Source of the DNA: RGIG4140 sp045632845
GTDB lineage: Bacteria > Pseudomonadota > Alphaproteobacteria > CAAHEQ01 > UBA3637
Direction: 5' to 3'
Length of the DNA stretch: 13,434 nt
NCBI GenBank assembly: GCA_045632845.1
Contig: JAZQXL010000008.1
Coordinates: forward strand, 1-13,434
The notes beneath the pieces were generated by a model that made no database searches, was not told the origin of the DNA, and saw only the letters and a program-made list of their open reading frames with translations. Position 1 is the first letter of the stretch. Every line of letters begins with the position of its first letter. Below, piece after piece: positions 8,686-13,434 of the stretch. The position numbers were made by a program, and so were the translations under genes.

Positions 8686-9174
8686 TTAAGCAGCAGCTTG
8701 TTCTTTTTCTGAATAAGCTTTTGTAACCCGAGCCAATTGACCAGCAGGAGCCTGCAAGAGGCCAACCAACTTGCCACGAAGTTCGTCCAAAGAAGGAAGA
8801 GATGCTAAAGATTCGATTGTTTTAACATCAATTTTTTCTCCGTTCATAACCCCGCCGACAACTTCAAAGCGATCATTATTTTTAGCCATTTTAACAACTG
8901 CTTTAGCTGCTGAAATTGGATCTTCAGAATATGCTAAAGCTGTTGGTCCGACCATTAAATCAGAGATTGCTTCACAGGGAGTTCCTGCCAGAGCCAATTT
9001 TGTCAAACGGTTTTTTGTTACACGGTAGTTGGCTCCGTCAGCACGAACGTTATTACGCAATTCTGTTGTTTCTGTCATTGAAATACCTTTGTTCAAGGCA
9101 ACAACAACGAGAGCAGCTTTGTTAAAAACGTCTTTCATTTCGGAAATCAACTGTTGTTTCTCTTCACGTTTCAC
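8686..9174 (-). CDS. rplJ: 50S ribosomal protein L10
   Basis: Base of the L7/L12 stalk; it binds 23S rRNA through its N-terminal domain and L12 dimers through its C-terminal helix. 162 residues, slightly short of the common 165-175. The N terminus MKREEKQQLISEMKDVF and the motifs VVVALNKGISMTETTELRNNVR and YRVTKNRLTKLAL are characteristic. The start codon is GTG (9172-9174), with GGAG 8 nt upstream; the next in-frame ATG lies 12 codons in and would remove the conserved first helix. The gene sits behind a structured 246-bp leader and is followed by rplL, as in the standard L10 operon. By family knowledge the L10-L12 complex represses its own mRNA leader; whether it does so here is untested. 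Confidence 0.97.
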   Translation of the reverse strand: MKREEKQQLISEMKDVFNKAALVVVALNKGISMTETTELRNNVRADGANYRVTKNRLTKLALAGTPCEAISDLMVGPTALAYSEDPISAAKAVVKMAKNNDRFEVVGGVMNGEKIDVKTIESLASLPSLDELRGKLVGLLQAPAGQLARVTKAYSEKEQAAA

Positions 9175-9233
9175 TTTCTTGTCTCCGTTTATAAAAAATA
9201 AAAGAATTATTCTTCTATTCTTTGTTTACACAA

Positions 9234-9257
9234 GAGTTTTTGATTTCTCAAAAACCC
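9234..9257 (-). promoter_or_regulatory. GAAA-tetraloop hairpin in the rplJ leader
   Basis: In the transcript GGGUUUUUGA and UCAAAAACUC form 10 pairs (one G-U) around a GAAA loop. GNRA loops cap stable or tertiary-contact RNA helices, so this looks like a folded leader element. It lies about 60 nt before the rplJ start and has no following U-run. Confidence 0.5.
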
Positions 9258-9349
9258 ACACTATCCTGTCCAGAAACTTCACTCTTTCATTCCTTAAATG
9301 GAATAACTGATTTGTTTTCTGTCTATGCTGGTGAAATGCTTCTCTTTAA

Positions 9350-9367
9350 TTTTATCCCGTGATAAAA
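9350..9367 (-). promoter_or_regulatory. hairpin in the rplJ leader
   Basis: TTTTATC (9350-9356) and GATAAAA (9361-9367) form a perfect 7-bp stem, with a 4-nt loop reading ACGG in the transcript. It lies between the arms of the longer-range pair at 9265-9272 and 9379-9386. Confidence 0.4.
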
Positions 9368-9389
9368 ACCAACAGTCTTGGACAGGTTT

Positions 9390-9412
9390 GTCGCCCTTAT
9401 AAAAAGGGCGAC
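9390..9412 (-). terminator. strong 9-bp hairpin after rplA, no U-run
   Basis: GTCGCCCTT (9390-9398) and AAGGGCGAC (9404-9412) form a perfect stem with a 5-nt loop, 8 nt past the rplA stop. In the transcript AAACCUGUCC follows instead of U residues, so full intrinsic termination is unlikely. It may be a pause, a processing site or a 3' stabiliser separating rplKA from rplJL mRNA. Confidence 0.45.
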
Positions 9413-9420
9413 TTCAAACT

Positions 9421-10110
9421 CTAAGCAACGCTTGAAACTGTTACTTTAAGACCAACACCTTGTGTTGTGCTCAAAGCGACTTGTTTCAAATAAACGCCTT
9501 TTGATGAAGCTGGTTTCAATGCAACCAAAGCCTTTACAAAAGCTGCTGCGTTTTCTTGAATTTTATCAGCATCAAAACTGACTTTACCGATACCAGCATG
9601 GACAATACCAGCTGAGTCAACTCTAAATTGAACTTGACCAGCTTTAGCTGCTTTAACAGCTTCTGTCACATCCATAGTAACTGTGCCGAGTTTTGGATTT
9701 GGCATTAAGCCTTTTGGACCCAAAATCTTACCCAAACGACCAACAACACCCATCATATCTGGAGTTGCGATCAAACGTTGGAAGTTGATTTTGCCTGCCA
9801 TAATATCTTGCATTAAATCTTCGTCACCAACGATATCTGCGCCTGCTTTTTTTGCTTCTTCAGCTTTTGGACCTTTTGCAAAAACAGCAACAGATAATGT
9901 TTTACCTGTACCATTTGGCAAAGAAACAGCGCCACGGATCATTTGATCTGATTGACGAGGATCAACACCTAAACTAACTGCGATATCAACTGTTTCATCA
10001 AATTTTGCTGTTGCATTGTCTTTGATGAGTTTAACAGCTTCTTGAATATCATAGACTTTTGAAGTATCAACAGCTTCGTAAGTTTTTCTTAATCTTTTAC
10101 CGTATTTCAT
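9421..10110 (-). CDS. rplA: 50S ribosomal protein L1
   Basis: Protein of the mobile L1 stalk of the large subunit, involved in release of deacylated tRNA from the E site; in several bacteria it also represses translation of its own rplK-rplA mRNA. 229 residues, the normal length. The N terminus MKYGKRLRKTYEAVD and the motifs VSLGVDPRQSDQMIRG, LPNGTGK, GRLGKILGPKGLMPNPK and GTVT are family signatures. The ATG at 10108-10110 begins 4 bp after the rplK stop, and its GGAG Shine-Dalgarno lies in the last codons of rplK, which suggests translational coupling. The gene ends in TAG directly before a strong hairpin. Confidence 0.98.
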   Translation of the reverse strand: MKYGKRLRKTYEAVDTSKVYDIQEAVKLIKDNATAKFDETVDIAVSLGVDPRQSDQMIRGAVSLPNGTGKTLSVAVFAKGPKAEEAKKAGADIVGDEDLMQDIMAGKINFQRLIATPDMMGVVGRLGKILGPKGLMPNPKLGTVTMDVTEAVKAAKAGQVQFRVDSAGIVHAGIGKVSFDADKIQENAAAFVKALVALKPASSKGVYLKQVALSTTQGVGLKVTVSSVA

Positions 10111-10114
10111 CTTC

Positions 10115-10543
10115 TTACTCCACTACTTCAATACCCATAGAACGAGCTTGACCAGCAACCATATCCATAGCAGCTTCAACTGTATGACAGTTCATATCTG
10201 GCATTTTTTCTGTTGCGATTTGTTTAACTTGTTCTTTTGTGATTTTTGCAACGCTTTTACGACCTGGTTCTTTTGATGCACTCTTAACGTTAGCAGCTTT
10301 TTTAATAAGATAGCTAACTGGAGGTAACTTTGTCACGAATGAGAAAGTTCTGTCTGCATAAGCCGTAATGATTACTGGAATAGGAGTACCTGGTTCCATT
10401 TTTTGAGTTTTTGCATTAAATGCTTTACAAAACTCCATAATGTTCAAACCACGTTGACCCAAAGCAGGACCAACTGGTGGTGAAGGGTTTGCTTTACCAG
10501 CTTCGATTTGAAGTTTAATAAAGCCAATAACTTTTTTTGCCAT
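10115..10543 (-). CDS. rplK: 50S ribosomal protein L11
   Basis: Binds the GTPase-associated centre of 23S rRNA at the base of the L12 stalk; the partner site of thiostrepton and, in stringent-response bacteria, of RelA signalling. 142 residues, standard length. The N-terminal domain has the proline-rich switch (IEAGKANPSPPVGPALGQRG, about 12-31), followed by KAFNAKTQKMEPGTPIPV; the C-terminal RNA-binding domain carries KSVAKITKEQVKQIA and the closing ARSMGIEVVE. The start ATG at 10541-10543 has AGAGG about 6 nt upstream. It lies 127 bp after nusG and 4 bp before rplA. Confidence 0.98.
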   Translation of the reverse strand: MAKKVIGFIKLQIEAGKANPSPPVGPALGQRGLNIMEFCKAFNAKTQKMEPGTPIPVIITAYADRTFSFVTKLPPVSYLIKKAANVKSASKEPGRKSVAKITKEQVKQIATEKMPDMNCHTVEAAMDMVAGQARSMGIEVVE

Positions 10544-10670
10544 TTTATACCTCTAAAAATATAACTCAATCCTATTTTTTAAAGTTTGTGGTGCGATAAT
10601 GGCTTATCTACCACTCAAAAAAGGAAATACGGATTGATTCTTATCTCCTTTTTCATCTCCGATAAAAGCG
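10544..10670 (-). promoter_or_regulatory. nusG-rplK spacer with two hairpins (candidate L1 target)
   Basis: The 127-bp spacer carries, in transcript order, a long A/U-rich stem (10644-10653 with 10618-10627, 10 pairs with one G-U, 16-nt loop) and a two-step hairpin (10588-10614): GUGGU/ACCAC, a small asymmetric internal loop, GAUAA/UUAUC and a GCCA loop. In E. coli the rplK leader is the binding site for L1, which mimics a 23S helix with an asymmetric internal loop. The second hairpin is in the right place, but I cannot confirm the consensus. No clear promoter was seen. Confidence 0.4.
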
Positions 10671-11198
10671 TTACGCTTTTTTAACTTGTGTATAATTCAA
10701 TTCTAATGGTGTTAAACGACCAAAAATTGAAACTGAAACTTTTAAACGTTCTTTTTCAGCATCAACTTCTTCAACAACACCTGTAAATGATGCAAAAGGA
10801 CCATCACAAACACAAACTTGTTCACCAACTTCATAAACAACTGCTGATTTTGGCTTTTCAACACCTTCTTTAACTTGGTGTAAAATACGTTGAACTTCAG
10901 CTTCTGTCATTGGAACTGGTTTTTTACCACCCAAGAAGCCTGTTACCTTTGGTGTTGAACTGACCAAATGCCATGTTTCAGGTGTCATTTCCATTTTCAC
11001 CAAAACATAACCTGGGAAAAATTTTCTTTCAGTTTCAACTTTAGTTCCATTGCGAACACTCACAACATTTTCAGTTGGAACCAAAACATCTTCAACTTTA
11101 TCCGTCATATTCTTTTTTTCTGCTTGTTCTTTAATAAAAGCAGCAATTTTGTTTTCAAAACCAGAATATGTATGAACAATATACCAACGATTAGCCAT
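10671..11198 (-). CDS. nusG: transcription termination/antitermination protein NusG
   Basis: Elongation factor that binds RNA polymerase through its N-terminal domain and Rho or ribosomal protein S10 through its C-terminal KOW domain. 175 residues from MANRWYIVHTYSGFENK, the classical NusG start. N-terminal domain landmarks are RKFFPGYVLVKMEM and VTGFLGGKKPVPM; the KOW domain is at about 123-165 (VGEQVCVCDGPFASFTGVVEE). An in-frame upstream ATG would add 13 residues (MPNSYKWFWEVNF), but these overlap secE and lack family support, whereas the ATG at 11196-11198 has GGGAGG 8 nt upstream. The start is 4 bp after the secE stop, and the Shine-Dalgarno lies within the end of secE. Confidence 0.98.
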   Translation of the reverse strand: MANRWYIVHTYSGFENKIAAFIKEQAEKKNMTDKVEDVLVPTENVVSVRNGTKVETERKFFPGYVLVKMEMTPETWHLVSSTPKVTGFLGGKKPVPMTEAEVQRILHQVKEGVEKPKSAVVYEVGEQVCVCDGPFASFTGVVEEVDAEKERLKVSVSIFGRLTPLELNYTQVKKA

Positions 11199-11202
11199 AA
11201 AA

Positions 11203-11391
11203 TTAACCTCCCAAAACCACTTGTATGAGTTTGGCAAAAATCATATCAACTACAAACAAAAACAAAGCAATTAAAACACTCATTACAATAACAACAATGG
11301 AACCTTGCATTGTTTCAGATTTTGTTGGCCATGTAATTTTTGAAACTTCTTGTTTAACTTGACGAACAAATAGAGCTGGCGATGTTTTCAT
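11203..11391 (-). CDS. secE: preprotein translocase subunit SecE
   Basis: Small inner-membrane subunit of the SecYEG protein-export channel, which clamps SecY. 62 residues, the short single-span form common outside the enterics. The conserved amphipathic segment FVRQVKQEVSKITWPTKSE (about 8-26) precedes one membrane span at about 30-57 (IVVIVMSVLIALFLFVVDMI). The ATG at 11389-11391 has AAGGA about 9 nt upstream. The gene lies 21 bp after tRNA-Trp and 4 bp before nusG, the usual secE-nusG pairing. Confidence 0.97.
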   Translation of the reverse strand: MKTSPALFVRQVKQEVSKITWPTKSETMQGSIVVIVMSVLIALFLFVVDMIFAKLIQVVLGG

Positions 11392-11412
11392 TTAACTTAT
11401 CCTTTTTCTAAT

Positions 11413-11488
11413 TGGCAGGGGCGGCAGGGATCGAACCCGCGACCTTCGGTTTTGGAGACCGACGCTCTACCAGTTGAGCTACACCCCT
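11413..11488 (-). tRNA. trnW: tRNA-Trp (anticodon CCA)
   Basis: A 76-nt cloverleaf. The acceptor AGGGGTG (11482-11488) pairs with CGCCCCT (11417-11423), including one G-U. The D arm is GCTC/GAGC. The anticodon stem TCGGT/ACCGA carries the loop CTCCAAA with anticodon CCA. The T arm is GCGGG-TTCGATC-CCTGC, the discriminator base is G, and the 3' CCA is encoded (11413-11415). It lies upstream of secE, as in many bacteria, and probably shares its transcript from the promoter at 11537-11565. Confidence 0.98.
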
Positions 11489-11536
11489 TTAATTTTTTAC
11501 ACATACCGAATCAATATATGTAAAGAAAGACAAGCT

Positions 11537-11565
11537 ATAATACTCTTTTAATAGCAAAATGTCAA
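11537..11565 (-). promoter_or_regulatory. near-consensus sigma70-type promoter for tRNA-Trp-secE-nusG
   Basis: In transcript sense: TTGACA (11560-11565), a 17-bp spacer, and TATTAT (11537-11542). Both boxes and the spacing are close to ideal. Transcription should start near 11530, about 40 nt before the mature tRNA end. No other promoter of this quality was found down to rpoC, so it may drive much of the block. Confidence 0.8.
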
Positions 11566-11595
11566 GAACTTTTTGAAATATTTTTGTTATAGAAG

Positions 11596-11615
11596 GAGTT
11601 GCACGAAAACAACTC
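11596..11615 (-). terminator. short hairpin after the 163-residue gene
   Basis: GAGTTG (11596-11601) and CAACTC (11610-11615) form a perfect 6-bp stem with an 8-nt loop, starting at the stop codon of the upstream gene. In the transcript CUUCUAUAAC follows rather than a U-run. It may be a weak terminator separating this operon from the tRNA promoter. Confidence 0.3.
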
Positions 11616-12106
11616 TAGCTTCGCTCCATAGTTATACACTTTTTTTTCGTTATTGCAAGATTATTTTTCAAAATATTTTTTTTATTATTTTCAGCAGATA
11701 AATCCAACAATTTTGCAACAGCATGGTTATACCACTCATTTTGACGATATGCACCTCTTTCTTCTTTTGTAGAATAAAGTTGCCTTGCTGCTTCTTTTAA
11801 ATTTCTGTGTGTAAAAATATAATCAATTAAAAAACACCCTAAACGGCCTATTCCTGTGCAAGCAATATTTCGCTCAGCATAATCTTTATTTAATTTTTGA
11901 AAACACTTAATGCACAAATCAACTGGCAATGAAACTTGCCCTTTTTGAACACGTTTTTCCAAACGTAGAACTTCTTGATAGATACACCTATCCTCCATTT
12001 GGGAGTGCACAGATAACAAATCTTGTTTTTTTCGAACGCTTTCTTTTAAAAAAGATATAGCCTGACAGCTCAATGAAAAAGCATCTTCTTTATTTTTCTT
12101 ACTCAC
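11615..12106 (-). CDS. hypothetical protein, 163 residues, second gene of the ankyrin operon
   Basis: I do not recognise this protein. It has 163 residues and appears mostly helical and basic, with no signal peptide or membrane span. It has seven cysteines, two of them in a CIKC pair (C65, C68). The part that looks most folded is about 40-135 (for example IACTGIGRLGCFLIDYIF at 81-98, then HRNLKEAARQLYSTKEERGAY); the C terminus is Lys/Asn-rich and probably loose. The start is GTG at 12104-12106, with AGGA 7 nt upstream, overlapping the ankyrin gene's TAG stop. The 9-bp gap and shared promoter imply co-expression with the ankyrin protein, perhaps as a partner. A real gene is likely from its length, ribosome-binding site and operon position; the function is unknown. 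Confidence 0.75.
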   Translation of the reverse strand: MSKKNKEDAFSLSCQAISFLKESVRKKQDLLSVHSQMEDRCIYQEVLRLEKRVQKGQVSLPVDLCIKCFQKLNKDYAERNIACTGIGRLGCFLIDYIFTHRNLKEAARQLYSTKEERGAYRQNEWYNHAVAKLLDLSAENNKKNILKNNLAITKKKCITMERS

Positions 12107-12115
12107 TTTTAAATC

Positions 12116-13006
12116 CTATTTAAACCCTAAAAAATGCTTTAATTTCATCCAAATTGAAAAACCCTCTTTACGTTCTTTCTTTTCATCTAAATCATCAAAG
12201 TCTTTAGATAAACTTTTTGCTTCAACAGCCAAATTAATTAATTGAGAAATCGCATTTTGCTCTCTTTGAACAGCTAAAAGCTCTTGATATTTTTGTTCAG
12301 CCATATTTCTAAAATAATCCTGAACCGTTCTTCCTGCAAAATCTTTCACATCTAAAAATGCACCTGCATTAATTAGCAATTGCGCTTTTCGATCATCGCA
12401 CTTTAAAGCTGAAATCATTAATGGAGTTCTTCCATATGAATCAGCCATATTAATAATTTCTGAAAAACGGATTAAATAATTAAAACTATCTTCATCATCA
12501 TTTAATATTGCCATTGAAAGATATGGTAAATCTCTATATGCAACAACATCAACAGGAAAGAACAAATCTAATCTGACTTGTTCATCCACAAATGGTGCTT
12601 CAAATATATCAGCCTTTCTTTTTAACAAAAAAGGAACCAATTGAGGCATTTTTAAAAAGGATAAACTCAAAAGTGTATATCCTCCAATCCGCTTATTAAT
12701 ATCAGCACCTCTCTCAATCAAGCACTGTGCTAAATATGTGTGTTCATACAAACCACGTTTAACAAAATAATAAAGTGATGAATTTCCTTTTGAATCACAA
12801 ATTGAAGCATCTGCACCCGAATCCAACAATGCCATTGCAACATCAATTTGACCACGATTAAGCGCTTGCAACAAAAATGTTTGTGAATTTTCATTCTCAA
12901 TACCCAAATATGGCGTATTTACATCTGAAATGTTTTTAATCAAAGAAAGCGCTTCAAGCGCTTGTCCATTTTCAATAGCTATCCATAACTTTTTTTTATC
13001 AAACAT
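12116..13006 (-). CDS. ankyrin-repeat protein
   Basis: Protein of 296 residues with about six ankyrin-type helical repeats: a degenerate first one at about 5-30, clear ones at 40-71 (ALLDSGADASICD), 72-105 (CLIERGADINKR) and 108-134 (FLLKRKADIFE), a degenerate one at 155-188, and a clear one at 189-222 (YGRTPLMISA, LLINAGAFLDVKD). The remaining 70 residues form a charged helical tail. No signal peptide, membrane span or enzymatic domain is visible, so it should be a cytoplasmic binding protein unless exported by a dedicated system. Ankyrin proteins are common in host-associated Alphaproteobacteria, where some are effectors; nothing here proves that. The ATG at 13004-13006 has AAGGAAAAGG just upstream and a promoter 28 nt further up. 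It is followed after 9 bp by an unknown gene. Confidence 0.9.
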   Translation of the reverse strand: MFDKKKLWIAIENGQALEALSLIKNISDVNTPYLGIENENSQTFLLQALNRGQIDVAMALLDSGADASICDSKGNSSLYYFVKRGLYEHTYLAQCLIERGADINKRIGGYTLLSLSFLKMPQLVPFLLKRKADIFEAPFVDEQVRLDLFFPVDVVAYRDLPYLSMAILNDDEDSFNYLIRFSEIINMADSYGRTPLMISALKCDDRKAQLLINAGAFLDVKDFAGRTVQDYFRNMAEQKYQELLAVQREQNAISQLINLAVEAKSLSKDFDDLDEKKERKEGFSIWMKLKHFLGFK

Positions 13007-13033
13007 CGCCTTTTCCTTTTTTAAATTTATTAA

Positions 13034-13062
13034 AAAATATCATACTGTTACAACAATGTCAA
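13034..13062 (-). promoter_or_regulatory. sigma70-type promoter for the ankyrin operon
   Basis: In transcript sense: TTGACA (13057-13062), a 17-bp spacer, and TATTTT (13034-13039) preceded by TGA, an extended -10 pattern. The predicted start is near 13027, leaving a leader of about 20 nt that holds the AAGGAAAAGG ribosome-binding site. The operon thus seems to be transcribed independently of the rRNA operon upstream. Confidence 0.7.
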
Positions 13063-13312
13063 TATTGCAGATATTAAATAAAAGACGAATTTAATAAAAG
13101 AAATATCTTCCATATAAAATTTATTTCAAAGGATTTATCGGTTATCTTATTAAAAAATTCACCCTTAAAAAGAGAATAAAACACTCTAAAAAACAAAATT
13201 CTATAAACAGCCAAAAAACGCCCTCATTTCAAAAACAATGTTTAAAACCGCATTTAAACCATCAAAACGAATCGATTAAGGAAAATATATTATATTTAGA
13301 ATAAAAAAGAGG

Positions 13313-13385
13313 CCACTAGGATGAGTAGGGGCAAGGAGGGTAAAGGAGGGAGTAAATAGGAAGTGTGAAGGACGAGTGTATAAAA
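13313..13385 (-). terminator. C-rich, G-poor tract after 5S: candidate Rho-dependent terminator of the rRNA operon
   Basis: In the transcript direction the 60 nt at 13321-13380 contain 27 C and only 2 G (counted by hand), in an otherwise AT-rich region, with many YC steps and no stable hairpin. This is the composition of a Rho utilisation site. It begins at the 5S 3' end and is followed by a U-rich stretch (13290-13312). No intrinsic terminator hairpin is visible after 5S. The composition is observed; the Rho role is inferred. Confidence 0.45.
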
Positions 13386-13434
13386 GGTTCGGCAGTGACC
13401 TACTCTTCCGCAGCTTAAGCTGAAGTACCATTGG
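13386..13434 (-). rRNA. rrf: 5S ribosomal RNA, 3' part (truncated by window edge)
   Basis: The minus-strand sequence CCAATGGTACTTCAGCTTAA followed by GCUGCGGAAGAGUAGGUCAC and ending CUGCCGAACC matches the 3' half of bacterial 5S rRNA: the loop E/helix IV arm with its CAGCTTAAGCTG stem, the GAGUAGGUCACUGCC block, and a terminal strand able to pair with the 5' end outside the window. About 49 of some 115-120 nt are visible. It implies an rRNA operon upstream, on the same strand. The exact 3' end (13385-13387) is estimated. Confidence 0.92.

Larger units (their letters stand above)
9175..9420 (-). promoter_or_regulatory. structured rplA-rplJ leader (candidate L10 autoregulatory leader)
   Basis: This 246-nt spacer is rich in RNA structure on the transcribed strand: a perfect 9-bp hairpin just after rplA (9390-9412), an 8-bp long-range pair CCUGUCCA/UGGACAGG (9379-9386 with 9265-9272), a 7-bp hairpin with ACGG loop inside it (9350-9367), and a GAAA-capped hairpin (9234-9257). 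The ribosome-binding site GGAG is at the 3' end. In other bacteria L10-L12 binds this leader; the position fits, but I could not match the known L10 consensus by eye. No good promoter was found. Confidence 0.5.
13007..13385. other. 379-bp spacer between the ankyrin gene and 5S rRNA
   Basis: No gene is supported here. The part near the ankyrin gene holds its promoter (13034-13062). The part next to 5S (about 13313-13385) is the C-rich, G-poor tract described separately. The middle (about 13063-13312) is plain AT-rich sequence with no long open frame, tRNA or strong hairpin. A 21-codon frame (13050-13115, minus strand) runs through the promoter's -35 box and lacks a ribosome-binding site, so I do not call it. 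Confidence 0.6.

Noticed and set aside
9199..9249. possible internal rplJ promoters (TTGAGA with TAAACA, or TTGTGT with AATAAT)
   Set aside because: Each has at least one poor box, and they overlap the structured leader; not better than expected in AT-rich DNA.
9331..9350. boxA-like sequence TGCTTCTCTTTAA in the rplJ leader
   Set aside because: It reads on the plus strand, whereas transcription here is on the minus strand.
12947..12963. tandem palindrome AAGCGCTT-C-AAGCGCTT inside the ankyrin gene
   Set aside because: It encodes a repeated Ala-Leu pair (QALEALS) in a helix; repeated codon use explains it.
13050..13115. 21-codon hydrophobic minus-strand frame (MEDISFIKFV...) upstream of the ankyrin gene
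   Set aside because: There is no Shine-Dalgarno, it overlaps the -35 box of the ankyrin promoter, and such a length arises readily by chance in AT-rich DNA.

Overview
The window is an AT-rich bacterial chromosome segment in which every recognisable gene lies on the minus strand, so transcription runs from high to low coordinates. In that order it holds the 3' end of a 5S rRNA gene (the tail of an rRNA operon), a two-gene operon (an ankyrin-repeat protein and an unrecognised 163-residue protein), tRNA-Trp(CCA), secE, nusG, rplK, rplA, rplJ, rplL, rpoB and a 3'-truncated rpoC. The RpoB and RpoC sequences (RpoB of 1391 residues, RpoC starting MNELISTFGQ) and the 5S 3' half look alphaproteobacterial. 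Low G+C and an ankyrin protein would fit an AT-rich, possibly host-associated lineage; that last step is inference.

Layout. 13386-13434: 5S rRNA 3' end. 13007-13385: no gene; it holds a very C-rich, G-poor transcribed tract just after 5S that resembles a Rho-loading site, and a good sigma70-type promoter for the ankyrin gene. 11615-13006: ankyrin gene and unknown gene, 9 bp apart. 11489-11614: a small hairpin, then a near-consensus promoter (TTGACA, 17 bp, TATTAT) for the tRNA-Trp/secE/nusG transcript. 10671-11488: tRNA-Trp, secE and nusG, tightly packed. 10544-10670: leader with two hairpins ahead of rplK-rplA, which are 4 bp apart. 9175-9420: a structured leader ahead of rplJ-rplL, in the place where L10 autoregulation acts in other bacteria. 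7962-8250: a 289-bp structured rplL-rpoB spacer with attenuator-like and processing-like hairpins. 3729-3785: short rpoB-rpoC spacer with one GC-rich hairpin. 1-3728: rpoC, cut by the window edge.

How it works together. This is the classic block coupling protein export (SecE), transcription elongation and termination (NusG), the L11/L1 and L10/L12 stalk proteins of the large ribosomal subunit, and the two largest RNA polymerase subunits. The coding content is conventional. The less ordinary content is (i) the ankyrin plus unknown-protein operon between an rRNA operon and tRNA-Trp, (ii) intergenic RNA structure, including a CCTGTC/GGACAGG inverted pair that recurs in the same order in the rplA-rplJ and rplL-rpoB spacers, and (iii) the strand-skewed tract after 5S. 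I did not find a clearly new biological system; the leader-RNA pattern and the unknown protein are the best leads.
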